From Dacryopinax spathularia (taxonomy: Eukaryota > Basidiomycota > Dacrymycetes > Dacrymycetales > Dacrymycetaceae), in the NCBI GenBank assembly GCA_037974965.1, contig JBBPFI010000005.1, positions 1,364,001-1,428,000 on the forward strand: a DNA stretch of 64,000 bases. Reading direction: 5' to 3'. The position numbers were made by a program, and so were the translations under genes. The notes below the pieces were generated by a model that was given only the letters and a program-made list of their open reading frames with translations, was not told the DNA's origin and searched no databases. Below, one piece after another: positions 34,232 through 46,258 of this stretch. The first letter of the stretch is position 1. Every line of letters starts with the position of its first letter.

Positions 34232-35941
34232 CTACGGGGCAACCGGACAGTGCACGGGCAGCTCCATCCCAGGCGGGAAGACCTGTCTAACATTAACGTT
34301 CACCCTCTTATCCGCCAAATACTCCGCAAAAGGCCTCCATTCCTCCCACCGCTCTCTCTCCCGCTCCCTCCTTTCTTTCCTCTGCTCTTCCTCTTCCTCT
34401 CCTTCCGCTGCATCCTCATCCCCTGCGATAAGGTCGACGCCGTCCTCGTCATCCTCGAGCTCGTCCCAGAGATAACCAGGCAACGTCCCCTCCAAAACCC
34501 GCGGAACGCCATGCACCCCTCTCCTCCCCTCCCTTCCAACCATAACGAGCCCATCCCCGCTCCTCAGCAGCACCTTCCTCGGCTCCTCATCCCTACTCCG
34601 CCCCACAAGGAACACGCACGCATGTCCCAGGCTCAGGCTCACTAGTGGCCTGGTCGAGTCGAGCTCGGAGTGATCTATATGGCCCATGAGGGTGGAGGAG
34701 AGTTGGTAGAAGTTGATTATCCCTCCGTCTGGGGTATAATCTTCTTTCCAACCTGGCCAGCCGGGTGCTCGGCCTTCGGGCTCCGCGTCCTCAGCCGAGT
34801 AGACCTCAGACCAAGGGATCGAGCGGACGACGCGCTTGCAGATGTCGGCGATGGGTGGAGGGATAGGAGGAGAGGGCCGAGAGAGGTCGTACGACTTTGA
34901 GGACCAGTGATAGGTGTGCCCGATGTTGGCCCACCTCAGCTTGGGGAGGAGCTGGAGGGGTGGGGCGGGGCGGAGGTTGGTGGAGGGTGCGGCGGGGGGT
35001 TTTGGAGCGAGGAGAGAGGGGAGGGAGGAGGGGGATGCGGGGGGGTTGGTGATGAGTTGGCGACGGCGAGGTGGTTCTGAGGCTGAGGCTGGGTCGTTTG
35101 CTGGGGAAGGCTGCCTCTTATCCTCTGCTCCGCCCATAACTCGCTCGCCCGACTCCCCCTTCCCCTTCCCCTCCCTGGGCGCGCGGGGTTGAATCAGCTC
35201 CCCCGGCCTCCTCTGCGTCGCAGCCCACAGCCCCTCCTCAGGAACCAGATAATGCGTATCCAAATTCGTCTCATTCGGCGACTTAGCCGCCTCAGCCAGA
35301 CAGAGTCTCACGAGATCGCGCTGCTCTGGGGGAGTGAGGAAGGAGGGGAGGATTATCAGACCTTTTGAGTTCCGTATCAGCGTTTTTGTAGACAGGGCGG
35401 GGAAGGAGAGGAGGGGAGGGGGCGTACCGGGCATATCATCCACCACATACGCCTTCCTCTTCTTCCCCTTCTTTCGTCTGGAGGTGCTCGTCCCCGAGTC
35501 CGACTCAGACTGGGACGGCAGGTCGAGGTCGAGGTCGACGTCCAGCAGCTCAAGCTCCCGAATATGCCCCTCCCTGACAGAACCTCTCCAGACACCCCTC
35601 TTCACCTCCTCCTCCCTGCTCTCATCCAGCAGCGCAAGATCGAGCGCTTCCCGCACAGCATCGAAGGGAGGAGGGAAGTTCTGCTTGTATCGCTTTTCAG
35701 CAAGGCGGAACGGCGTATGACTACCCACGCTTGTGCTGCTTGTGCTGCTGGAGCCGGCATCAGACCGAGATGAGGGGCCCGCTTCGTTCGTGTGCGCGAG
35801 CGACGATGAGGACGTTGGAGAGCGGGTGGAGGGGGGAGGCCGGGTGGTAGCGAGGTGATGTTTGAGCCTTTTTCGGTATGCTGAGGAGGTGGTGTCGGGT
35901 GGCGTGGAGGGGTGGATTGGGGTGGGGTGAGGTTCGGGCAT
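34232..35941 (-). CDS. ALKBH1-like Fe(II)/2-oxoglutarate dioxygenase
   Basis: From the ATG at 35941 (MPEPHPTPI) the frame runs to 34232. A 66-base in-frame intron is likely at 35362-35427 (gtacgcc to caaaag). Removing it joins DDMPG to LIILPSFL, the PGL-x-x-x-P-x-F-L start of the AlkB domain; the spliced protein is 547 residues. Iron ligands: the HID motif in GHIDHSELD and the later His in VHGVPRVLEGT. The 2-oxoglutarate-binding Arg is in NVNVRQVFP. DGGIINFYQ and PLVSLSLGHACVFLVG are also ALKBH1-like. ALKBH1 enzymes demethylate tRNA and DNA bases. The N-terminal 150 residues and two inserts are Ser/Pro/Arg-rich, and an acidic Glu run interrupts the end of the domain. Same strand as the GT90 gene, 500 bases upstream of it. 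Confidence 0.88.
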   Translation of the reverse strand: MPEPHPTPIHPSTPPDTTSSAYRKRLKHHLATTRPPPSTRSPTSSSSLAHTNEAGPSSRSDAGSSSTSSTSVGSHTPFRLAEKRYKQNFPPPFDAVREALDLALLDESREEEVKRGVWRGSVREGHIRELELLDVDLDLDLPSQSESDSGTSTSRRKKGKKRKAYVVDDMPGTPPPLLSFPALSTKTLIRNSKGLIILPSFLTPPEQRDLVRLCLAEAAKSPNETNLDTHYLVPEEGLWAATQRRPGELIQPRAPREGKGKGESGERVMGGAEDKRQPSPANDPASASEPPRRRQLITNPPASPSSLPSLLAPKPPAAPSTNLRPAPPLQLLPKLRWANIGHTYHWSSKSYDLSRPSPPIPPPIADICKRVVRSIPWSEVYSAEDAEPEGRAPGWPGWKEDYTPDGGIINFYQLSSTLMGHIDHSELDSTRPLVSLSLGHACVFLVGRSRDEEPRKVLLRSGDGLVMVGREGRRGVHGVPRVLEGTLPGYLWDELEDDEDGVDLIAGDEDAAEGEEEEEQRKERRERERERWEEWRPFAEYLADKRVNVNVRQVFPPGMELPVHCPVAP

Positions 35942-38900
35942 TGTTGCCGATTTGATTTGATGGTCGCGCAATACAGCTTTGCGCGATTGGACCTGTCCGT
36001 GTTCCTAGTAACGGTGGAGGTCGAATTAGTTCTGTAAGAAATAACGTCGTCCGAGGAGCAGAACAACCCCTCCTTTCCCAATTCGCGACAGACCACCCAG
36101 TTGACAACAACCAGCAATTAGCGGCCGGCCGCAAGTCGTCTCGCCCTCGAAAATAGCCCAGTTAGCCGGAAAAGGCAATCGCTCGTCCTAATTCGGCCAG
36201 AAGAGGTGGATCGTGTTCCCTCGTTGCCGAGTGAGCCGGAGAGGGTTTTGCCAGCGACCACACGTACGTTCGACTGGGAAGCCGGGTGAGGTTTAGGCGG
36301 CCGTTGAGTGGGTGATGGAGCGGATCTTGCCGATCTACTCAGATCACCAGTAACGGATGTACGTCTGGGATGATCGAGCAGGGTTGTTCATACAACACGG
36401 TCTCAGTCAGTCCGTCGACGAGCAGCTCGATCATTCGAGCTCGGTCGAGTCAAAGGAGAGAGAAGCGCCCGAGCGCGTGAAACTGAAAACGGGTGCAATA
36501 GCATTTTGGGCGCTTCTTGGATCCTCACCGTGCCAAGAGCTTGTGGCTCGCCCATCTCCAGGGTTTGTATGGTATTGGCGGGTGTTCCGGAACGGCCCGC
36601 CCTGACGGGTCGTTTGGGGATTGTTTGGGGGCATTGTATTGTTTGATTGTATTGTTTGATTGTATGGTCTGACAATGAGGAGCGCTTACCCGGACAAGCT
36701 TCAGGTGGATGAACGTTCTCCCGCTCGCAGATACCTGCGTTCAACGCCATTCCTGCAGTCTGGCAAGTCTCTGGGCAAGATCCGACGATCGCCGTTTGTC
36801 TCGACGAACATTCCTTGTTCGAGACATGCATGCCCTGGCCTGGCAGGAGATCGCGATCGCCCCAAGCAGATTCTTGTAAACTCCGAAGATGTCGATCTTC
36901 TTATGCTGCACAGTCACCCACCACCTCTTACCCTCCATCAAACAGCACCACCATCCGTCCTCCTCTTCTCTCATATTCTAACAAGACCCATCCCGCAACC
37001 TAGTGGATCCATCGCCTCGTTACCCCAGAACGACTCAAAGCTCACGGCGATATCCCAAGTTCTGCCGCCCTCCTAGAGATTTACGTAACCCGTGCCCCAA
37101 TCCCCTTGCCCCGATTACCCGCCCATCCTGGATAGAGCAGGTCCTCAGGGCACTCGTCTTGACCTCGATCAGCTTTACGGGTCAGCTGGGTAGCCGGAAG
37201 TACGTAGGGCCGGGGGCGTATCAGATTTCCTTGATGTTGTCAGAAGTACAGCGTAGGAGGGAAGAGGTTGGTAGGGAGCTGTGCCAAGCGGGAGCGCGGA
37301 TGTTGGTTGGATTGGATTGGATTTTCGTTTGCCTTCTTTTGGGGGAAGGGAGTGTTGGATCGTACGATTACCCTCAGGAATGTCTTGCTCTCGTTCCCCT
37401 TCTTCTTCGCTATCTTATAAGATCAATAGTTGGTTATATGACGAACGAAGCGTCCACCTTCCGCGGACTACGCTGTGGACGATGATGAATAGATCCCCGC
37501 GCGCGCTGCTTGGCACCCTAAACTCCGACAAGCGAGTTTATTTCTGTCATTCCACATCTCATCTCCGCGCTCCGCGCTCTCTGGGGCGAGTCAGCTGTCA
37601 GGATGACGCTCAGGTGTCTCATGCGGCAGCAGATGGACAAAGCCAAGTCACACGTAGCTTGACTTGAAGTGAAGGAATGAGTTGCATGAATGCCCAGACC
37701 AGGCAAGTAAGCCAGGCACTAGTGCATTCATTCGCGAGGTACGAGGCACGGTGTTATACAGAAGCAAGCGCCGATGTGTGCAGGGTCAAAGTGAGAAAAA
37801 CGCGAGTCAGGGGTCACGCGGGGAACGGCCCGCCCCCGCCGAACCTTCCTTCGCGCGAGGCGCTTCCTATGCTTCGCCCTTCCCTGTCCCGCATGCGCGA
37901 GAGGGTGCGCCCCTCAGGAAGGAGCGGTCAGCCGACCCAGACGCCCCCGACCGGGTTGGGCCATCCGTCCCTCCCGCTCACACACACACACACGCAACAC
38001 CGGAGGGGGAAGGGAAGCTGAGATGAGATGGGATGGGATGGGGTGTGAAATCGCCCATGGGCTTTGAAAGAGCCCTGCCCTTTATTGCCCCGCACTCCCC
38101 TCTCGCCCCCTCCCCTCGCTCTTTCGCACAAAAGGAGTTACTGCCCCCCCTGCGCCCCTCTTCGCCCCCTGCCCCGCCTCTCCCCTCCCTCGGCTTGTGA
38201 ACATCTCGTGTCGTGTCTGTTTGCCGGAGCTTGTGACTCTGCCTGCCGATACACCCAGGCCCCCTCTTCCCCGCTGCAGAGCCGAGCCCCGCGACTCACC
38301 TGACGGCTTACCTCATCAGCCCCCTTTCCCCAGTTTTCGCCAGCCCCTTACGCCCGAAAAACGAAGCGAAGCGAACCCCCGACGCCGTCACCCCACCCTC
38401 TGGGCATACGTACAGCCCAAGAGCCCCGTCCCGCCCAAAGTTACGCACGGCCGGAGCAGCCTACCCACTTCGTCCTCTCCTCCGAGCGCCCACCACCCCT
38501 CCCTTCCAGCCAGCCCCAGCCAACGGCCAGCATTCTCGCCGTTCCTCGCGTCCGCCCCTGCTTCTCACGCTGCTCTTACGAACACCAAAAAACGAAAACC
38601 CTGAAAGGACAGGATCGGCCGTGGGCTATCGAGATCCAGATCCAGATCCGCATTTCACGTACATACAGGACGACCCTCACGCATCGCCGTATTAGGAAAC
38701 GTTCTTGCCCCGCTTGCACTCAACTGCGTTCTGTTTGATCGTCGTTGCTCTGACGACCTGATTCCCCACTATCGGTGTCAGTAGCTGGATTTGGTAACGA
38801 GTGCCGACGACTCCTTCGCTCGGCTCTCCGACCTCCATCCCCCGTTCACGACAAGGTTACTGAATACGTACGGCCGGCTCGGCGCTGGACTCTATCGAGG

Positions 38901-39025
38901 CTCAGCTCCGTTTGTCGGCACAATACGTCAGTCAGGACCTCCAACTTCCCCGACCGACCGACAGAAGGACGACAGAGAGTGGACTGGATTGGAAGATTTG
39001 AATTGATTGAGCTGAGCGGGAGGGA
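35942..39025. other. Long intergenic stretch before the Zn2Cys6 gene
   Basis: No coding region recognised in 3 kb. The part 37800-38600 is C-rich and has a (ca)n run at 37980-37990. It probably holds the promoter and a long leader of the regulator at 39026; long leaders are common for fungal regulators. Confidence 0.45.
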
Positions 39026-42000
39026 ATGATGAGCGGCACGTTTAGGTTCGTTATGGAGGAGCCGAGTGAGGCCGGGAAGGGACAGCAGAAGAAGAGGGCC
39101 AGGCTGGTGCGTCCTTTGTTCTCGTGCTTCCTTTCTGCTTCTCCCCTACTTTCAACTACCACCATCTATGCATATATGCACTTTCGTTCTCCTGAAAGAC
39201 AACGTGGACGGCAATGTGCTGACGCCTGGAATAGGTAACGGCATGCGACAACTGCCGGAACAAGAAGATCAAGTGTCTCCGCACGCCCACCTCCATCGCT
39301 TGCGAGAGCTGTAAACAGTCCTCGCTCGAATGCACCTTTGCCGACAGGGACAAATACCAAGCCGAGAAGCTCGGTGTCCCCTACGGTCCCGGCTCAGGCG
39401 CACAGCCATATCCAACACCATGGAGGGAAGGAAGTGTCCTGAGCGGGCAGGAAGAGGGCGGGGTGGGTCCACATCGGAGACGGAGCGGGAGTCTTGCACG
39501 TGCTGGGGACGGACAGGGAGGAGGAGGAACGAATGGGAATGGACCGCCGAGGATCAATGTTGATGTCCCTGGTGCTGCTTCCCGGCCATCACCGAGCGGT
39601 GCGCTGCCCTCACCACTGTCAGCATTTGACAGTACATTCCCACACGGCGCATCGTCGCTCCGCACATCCGCCGCCACACCCTCCGGCTCAGCAACAGGAA
39701 CCGGCTCGACGCCATCCACCACCGGCGGAGGCGGGACCGGCTCAGCAGTCAATGGCCCCTCGCCCGACTCGCCCTCAGGCCAAACTGCACTAGCGACTCC
39801 CATCGCCGGCCCAAACTCCGCAACCTCCACCTCATCTACATCGTTCAATGGTCTGCTTCATGCTAACCGGATGTTTGCGCCGCATCAGCATACGCATCAT
39901 CATTCGAGCCAGTTGGGGCTGCATCAGAACTTGTCGAATATGCCCGGGATCGCACAGCAGATGGATCGCCTGCAGCAGGCGAGACAAGGGAGGCAGGGGG
40001 TGAAGCTTGAGCCTGGGCTTGGGTTGGGTCAATCTTTCTTAGGAAGAGGGAGTACTACTACCACCGCGAGCGGGAACGGAAACTCTAATGCCGGTGCCAG
40101 TGGAAGTGGGAGTGGGAGTGCAGGAAGGGAAGAAAAGGGAGCGGAACATAGGACCGAAGAGCGAAAAGGCGAGCTGAAACGGATCAGCGTCCCCTTCTTC
40201 AGGTGCGTCATATCCCCCACCGCACACTTGGTAAGGGAGACTGACGCATGCCTGTCAGGTACTTCGGCGCAACTGCCAACACACCAGGGTATAGGCGGAT
40301 AAACGTCCATACCCATACATACGAGAAGCCTGCGCCTTCTTCTGGTCGGAGGACGGGCTCGAGAGACCCGTCGCCGGACGTACCGCGTATCAGCTCTGGC
40401 GCTGGTGAAGGGGGGTCGAGCAGCTCTGGTGCTGGACCTAGCGGGTCAACTGCGAACAGTGCGAACGGGGCCGGCGCTAATGGGGCAGCGCATAACGGGA
40501 GCGGCAACGGGAATGGAGCAGAAGGCTTTTCTCACGCAGTGCGACATCCGTTCCACCGTCCTCCGCTCACAAACCCTCTTTCCTCGTTCGGCGGCTCGGC
40601 GCCTTCCGTCCCCGGCTCATCTGCCAATCGACCTCCATCGCCCTCCCTCCCTGAAGATAACAGGCCACTGTTCGACCCCGCCGATGACGTACCCACTATG
40701 CCCCACCCGGACCATCTCCCCCACCTCGCCGAGCTCTTCTTCGACTACCTTGGGTGTCATTTCCCTTTCCTCGACAGGGAAGAAGTGATGCGCGATATCA
40801 GAGAGCGCAAGATCACCGCCACTTTAGCAAATTGCATCGCCGCACTTGGGATAAGGTTTACGGACCGGGAGGTGTTGTTGTTCCAGACGGATGTGGAGGG
40901 CTTGCCGACGAGACGGGCGAGGGCAGCGGAGAAGTACTGTATGCGGGCTAAGGTATGTTCCCGGTTTTTGGGAAATTGACGGAGTGGTGGGGTCGGTGCT
41001 GATGAGTGGTGGGCAGGAAATTATCACGCCGTATCTGTCGCTGCCGAGTGTGGAGATCGTTCAGGCGCTTGTGCTTATTGCTTGGGCCGAGTTTGGGTGT
41101 GGAAGAGATAGCGGTGCGTACTTGGATCGATACGAGAAGAAGGCCGAGCTGATCGGGTTGTGCAGGCCTGTGGATGTACTCCCGCATGGCGGTAGGAATG
41201 GCGATGGACCTCGGCCTCGGGTTCGAGGAGACAATCCAGCTCGTCACCGACCACCCCGAGCGAATCCGCGCGACCTGGTGGGCCGTCATCCTCGTCGACC
41301 GTATAAACTGCTGGGGCACCGGACGGCCCATCGCCATCCCTGACGACGCATTCGATACGGAGCCGCCGTTCGTCGCACCGCTGCAGCATGGATATAACCA
41401 GACTACGCCGCCGCCGCCGGGGTACGTGTTTGGTCATCTGTGTAGGCTTGTGCAGCTCCGCGGGAGGATGGGAGACTTGATCAATAATACCGTCAAGAGG
41501 AAGCTGAATACTAGTCCGGTTGATCTGGAGCTTACGTGCGTACCCTGATCCCGATTTCTGACTTCGTTCGTGCTCAAGAGTATATCCACAGATCTCTGCA
41601 ATATGAGATGATGGCGTTCTATGCATCTTTGCCGAACGACCTCCAGTTCAACCTCGCCAACTTCAAGCTCTACTTCCAGGCTAACCAGGGCGCCCTCTTC
41701 TTGCTGCTTCACGTCATGTTCCATTCTGTCCTTATTGTGCTGCATCGGCCGCAGCTACTGGAGGACTTCACCCCGGATGTTCCGCGTGCATCGATGCCGA
41801 GCGTAGAGCTATCCCGATCCGTAAGTCCGCTCTTGTTCCCTGATGGGACCTCAGTGCTGATGGGCTTCATTCACCAGTCTGCACGCACTATCGTCGACAT
41901 GGTACTTCTCACAGACGAGCAAGGTCCGCTCGCCCTGATGGGCAACCCCTTCGTCGACCTACCCATCCTCACCGCCGCTCGATCCTTCCTCGAGGACAGG

Positions 42001-42901
42001 AAAGAGTTCCCCAACGTCCAAATGCCCATGAACCTCATCATGAACAAGAAATGGCCCGACTCAAGCATCGCCAAGTGCAAGCAGTTCCTGGCTAAGATCT
42101 CCAAGTACTGGGGAGGCGTCATGGCTGTGAGGAGGATATTGGAGGAACAGGATATGTCGCCTGATGGCAACTTTGACCTGGGACGAGGAGAGAGTGGTGA
42201 CAGTCAAGTTGCTCGTACGTCTGCCGTCGGGACCCTTTCCTTCTGGTCGCTGATACATGTTTCCTATAGCGCCTCGTCCAGACAGCGAGCTCATCAAGCA
42301 GTGGGCGACCAAGTCATGGCGCATGCACGTTACGGAAAACCGGAAGACACACCGCGAGTCCACAGAAGACGGGTCCAATGGGCCGGTCTCGCCCTCCGAT
42401 AGCCAGAAGGCCGATATGCTGCGCTTTGGCGACAGTCCGGAAGGTGCGAGCATCGGAATCACCGGAACGCTCGATACGCTGCTCGGCATGTCCGATGCGA
42501 CCGGGATGGATGCCTTGCTCTCAAACGACCAGGCGAACCTCCTACGGGTGTCATTCAATCCTGCGGAGGCCGATTTCCAGTTCTCGAACTTGCCAACGCA
42601 GTATTACAGCATCGCTGATCCCGTCGACAGCTTCTTGCAGACCCTGCAAGGTGGCGGCGGCCTGCAACTTCCACACGGTCTCGATCCGTCACAGCAACAG
42701 CAGCAACAGCAACAAGTGAATACTCAGCAGCAGCAACATCCCATCATGGATGTCACTATGAGCGATGGCACGGTCAGCGGGACTTTCGACGGCGACGCCA
42801 TGCTGCTATTCCAGAACGAAATCGGCCGATTCTTCTCCATTCCGGAACATCTCAGCCGAGCACCCAGTCCCACACTACGCTCGGATCAACCGGGAAATTA
42901 G
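39026..42901 (+). CDS. Zn2Cys6 transcription factor with fungal-specific middle domain
   Basis: Eight exons close in frame: 39026-39106, 39235-40202, 40259-40952, 41017-41113, 41166-41535, 41592-41820, 41878-42214 and 42270-42901, 1,135 residues. The Zn2Cys6 cluster is at residues 31-60: Cys31, 34, 41, 50, 53 and 60 in ACDNCRNKKIKC and ACESCKQSSLEC, cut from the start by the first intron. A Ser/Gly/Ala-rich linker follows, then VPFFRYFGATANTPGYRRI, reminiscent of Ctf1/FarA-like regulators. The fungal_trans domain follows (HLAELFFDYLGCHFPFLDRE, SRMAVGMAMDLGLGFE, WWAVILVDR). Near the C-terminus is a glutamine run. It is a nuclear DNA-binding regulator; the target pathway (fatty acid or cutin use by analogy) is only a guess. 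ATG at 39029 is an equal start choice. Converges with the GMC gene. Confidence 0.9.
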
Positions 42902-43312
42902 CGGCCAATAACATAACGATTACAGACGCAAAAGCAGCATCCCCACTCTAGTTGGGACTCTCACGAAATCTCCTTGAAGTATCTTCGGCTTACTCGACTG
43001 CATGGTTCCCCTGCTTCCAGGCTTCTGACTCCTACATAGGTTCCAAAGTACCACTTCGTGTATCTCGCGATTGATTGATCGACATGTTCTGTACAATTAA
43101 TTCGATGGAATCAATGATCCCGACGTCGTGCCGTTACAGTATTTCTTATCGTCGGCGATCCAGGGGGATTGAGCTGAAGCCCATAGGAACAGAAAACGCC
43201 TATCCTGACTGAACCATTTATTACGCATTCATATTGTGCAAGGACGCGATACAGACGGCGGCTGAGCCGCTGAGAAATCATGTAGTGCGGAGTCCTTGCG
43301 TTGTGCATTTGC
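42902..43312. other. Convergent intergenic spacer
   Basis: Lies between the ends of the transcription factor and GMC genes. AT-richer than its neighbours; presumably holds both polyadenylation regions. No frame of interest. Confidence 0.5.
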
Positions 43313-46258
43313 CTAAATCTTGCCCTTGATGATGTCGGCAGCTGAGACGAGTCAGATATAGACCTCTGTAAAGGTGGTGAACTCTCATACCTCGTTCGGC
43401 TATGCCGTAGACGGAGGCTGGAAGTACGTTGGCACCATGAAATAATAGTTCTGTAACGGTGCTTACCTTGAGTGTGGGCTGCCATATGCAAGGGGACAAC
43501 AGACAAATCTACGACTCGGACGTTACTCGTCCCATATACCTGAGAAGTTCATTAGGTACGATACTCTTGAACAGCGGAAACCCCATCACCTTCAAAGTAG
43601 GATCCACCACTCCTCCCTTCTCACGGGGCAACATGGAGCATGAGCTCGCTGTGTCTGGCGTTACTATGTGAGGGCGCGCAAAATGAGCGGTTGATGTGGC
43701 TTACGATACGTCGTGGTAAGGCAATCGATGATATACGCTTGCATTTCGGTTAAGCAGAAGTAAGTCGGTGAGTACGGTGACGCACCTCTTATTGCCTCAT
43801 CCGTTTGGACGGACGGGCCGGGGCTTGTCTCCTTCACTGCAGGTCGCCGGATGAATGGAATATTTCTGCATTGCTTCTGACCACACCTACCGATGATGGA
43901 CTTGAAGGGTTCGACGTTCTCCAGCCTTCGTACGAACTTGAATCCCTCAACAAGAAGCTGAAGATCTGCGAGTTACGAAGTTAGGGAAATGAAAGATCGT
44001 GCATTTTTTTGGGTGGCCTACCGAAATCCTCCTCAAAATAGTGAGGATCACATAGCGGCTGTTGCTGAGGATCTTTCGAGGCAATATGCTACGTGCAATC
44101 GGATATTATCTTCGTGGGTTGTGTTGCGGGAGCGGGGCAAGCTTACGATTGACCCTCGTGAGAATGGATGGTTCAGGGCAACCAATATGCTCATGTAAGC
44201 CTTCCCATCTTCGACGGGCTGTGTTCTCACCATGCACTACAGAACAATCAGCCTCAGCGACAGCATCCGTAGCGAGCTAGGAAATACCAGAGGCATGGCA
44301 ATGATCTCGACATCCACGGATTTCCTGCTTTGTAGGTGGCGAAGCTGTATTTCATACTGCTCCCAAAGAGAATCGCTAATGCGGCCCGCTTCCCGAGCTT
44401 GTTTGAGCTTGTCGGCCAGACCGGAGACGAGTTGGTCTGCAGAGGGTGATATGTCTTGAAGAGGCACGAAGCTGAAGCCAGATATGCCGAGCGTGTGTAG
44501 CCCTTGTTGATTGGCGCTATTCAGAGGAGAAGAGTCAACATAAACGCCGTAATACTGTGAGACGAATGAACAGACAAGAGCTTCATCTCCGCTTCGGCCA
44601 GTTCAGGATGCCTCAGAACGTCCAGCGTGTGCCAACCGCCTTCTCTGGTAGAGTCCAGCTCTGGCAGACCCTTCAGGTTCCAGAGTCATTTTTTTCCAGC
44701 GACTCTGCACTGACCGAAAGCAATTGCATAGAACATATGTTCCTGGACGTTGTTCCCGACACCCGGCAAGGGAACGATGCATGGGATATCAAAGGCGCGT
44801 AAGACGTCGGGGACTCCTACTCCCGAAAGCTCCAGAATTTGAGGAGACTTGATCGCCCTACCTGGTATGTCAGTCTCTGGACCCGTGCAAATGTGGGGAT
44901 AGTACCCACCCGGAGCACAAGATAACTTCTCGGCGCGCTTTCACTTCATAGGTACGGTCGCCGTGACTGAATTGTACTCCTTCGGCTCTGTGTAAACCCC
45001 CATCGAGCTCAGAGGAAAAGATAATTTTGTTGACGTGCGCTTCCATCAGGACTTGGTAGTTTGACCTGTCCTTGAAGGGGGCGAAAAAAGCCTGCTCGTC
45101 TTCAGACAAGCCTCCATAAACAACTGTGCCAATCCACATACAGTAGCAGCGTAGGATCTCGTCTTTGTCACGGGATCTGTTGTGTTGCCATGAGAACGCA
45201 GCTTCGCGGTGAGAGTGCACATACTCACCTATGGTTGCCGCTCCCATCCACGTTCCGCGGACCTTCAATGTGTCAGTTTCGTGGGGGACTCAAGGCGGGT
45301 CGAGCAAACCGACATCTCCACCCAACTGTACGTGTATTAGAGCGGCCCAAAGTCCAGGGAAAGGACTGCTTACCGATTCCTTATTGGTCTGTATGCCCAC
45401 ATTGTTCATGGTCTAAGAATGTTTATGAAAATCGTCCCAGCATATGACTTGTCCTTGATGTACCTCTTGAACCGGCAGGTCCGCGTCCATGATCATAGAG
45501 GGGAAGCCGACCTGCAGCGTGCCGTCCATGCCGTGACATGCTGGGTCATATGTCTGATGGAAAACCGCTGTTTGGTGCTCCGTCGGCGGAGTCAGTCTGA
45601 CGCGAAGGTGAGGCACTGGGTGTGGATCTAGATGATTGGAGACCCACTTTTCGCCGCGCTTCATGTACTTCAGGAGGCTGTCCCAATTCCAGCCCGGATT
45701 TCCGAGCTTCTCCCAAGCTGGCAATACCGTTAGCAGACCTCTTCATCGGACAATTGATTCGTACCATCGATATCTTCGACTGGAGGGCGACTGTAGACAA
45801 GGAAGTTGGCAGCCGATGAGCCACCCAAACTCTTTCCGCTGACCAGGGTTGAGCCGAAGTTGTACTCCTCCCGAAATAACAGCAGACCTACCGCGACCAG
45901 AGATACTTTTGATTGTTTGCGTATTTCTGTGGCGTCGTCCAGAACATCCAGTCGTAGCGCTCGTCACCAAGCTGCCGCCCATACTGGGCAGGGACGAGGA
46001 TAGCCGGATCGTCTAGGTTGGGACGTCCCGCATCCAACACAAGCACCGAGACCGCAGGATCTTCGGTCAGCCTGGCGGCGAGTGTCAAACCCGCAGTCTG
46101 ATAACGATCAACAACACGAAAGATCCGGCAGGCAACGGTCTCACACCGCCACCTATTCCAGCTTTAGCATATACTTCACGACTTCATCAATGCTGTTACG
46201 CACCGCAGATGACATAATCGAATGTCTTTCCAGTAACTTGCTCGAGAGAGACGAACAT
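43313..46258 (-). CDS. GMC oxidoreductase (FAD-dependent), 22 exons
   Basis: All 22 exons close in one frame, giving 624 residues. First exons: 46204-46258, 46145-46152 (8 bases), 45892-46097, 45765-45838, 45464-45717; last: 43467-43539, 43391-43417, 43313-43341. Introns are 41-59 bases. The FAD-binding start is FDYVICGGGTAGLTLAARL with VLVLDAG. Further family blocks: KSLGGSSAANF, NPGWNWDSL, AHVNKIIF, EVILCSGAIKSPQILELSGV, LPGVGNNVQEH, ALNHPFSRGSI and SCSMLPREKGGVVDP, then VVDLSVVPLHMAAHTQASVY. No signal peptide, so probably intracellular, unlike secreted aryl-alcohol oxidases. The position that normally carries the first catalytic His (W-H-T-x-G) reads P-D-T-A-S here; the second His (AAHTQ) is present. 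The substrate is unknown. The donor after LGGD (gtcggt) is weak. Confidence 0.85.

Noticed and set aside
42690-42740. CAG/CAA run as an independent repeat element
   Set aside because: It is the in-frame glutamine tract of the Zn2Cys6 protein.
44517-44575. Apparent frame shift in the GMC gene
   Set aside because: Resolved by a 59-base intron that joins MKL to FANQQGLHTL in frame, so the gene reads intact.
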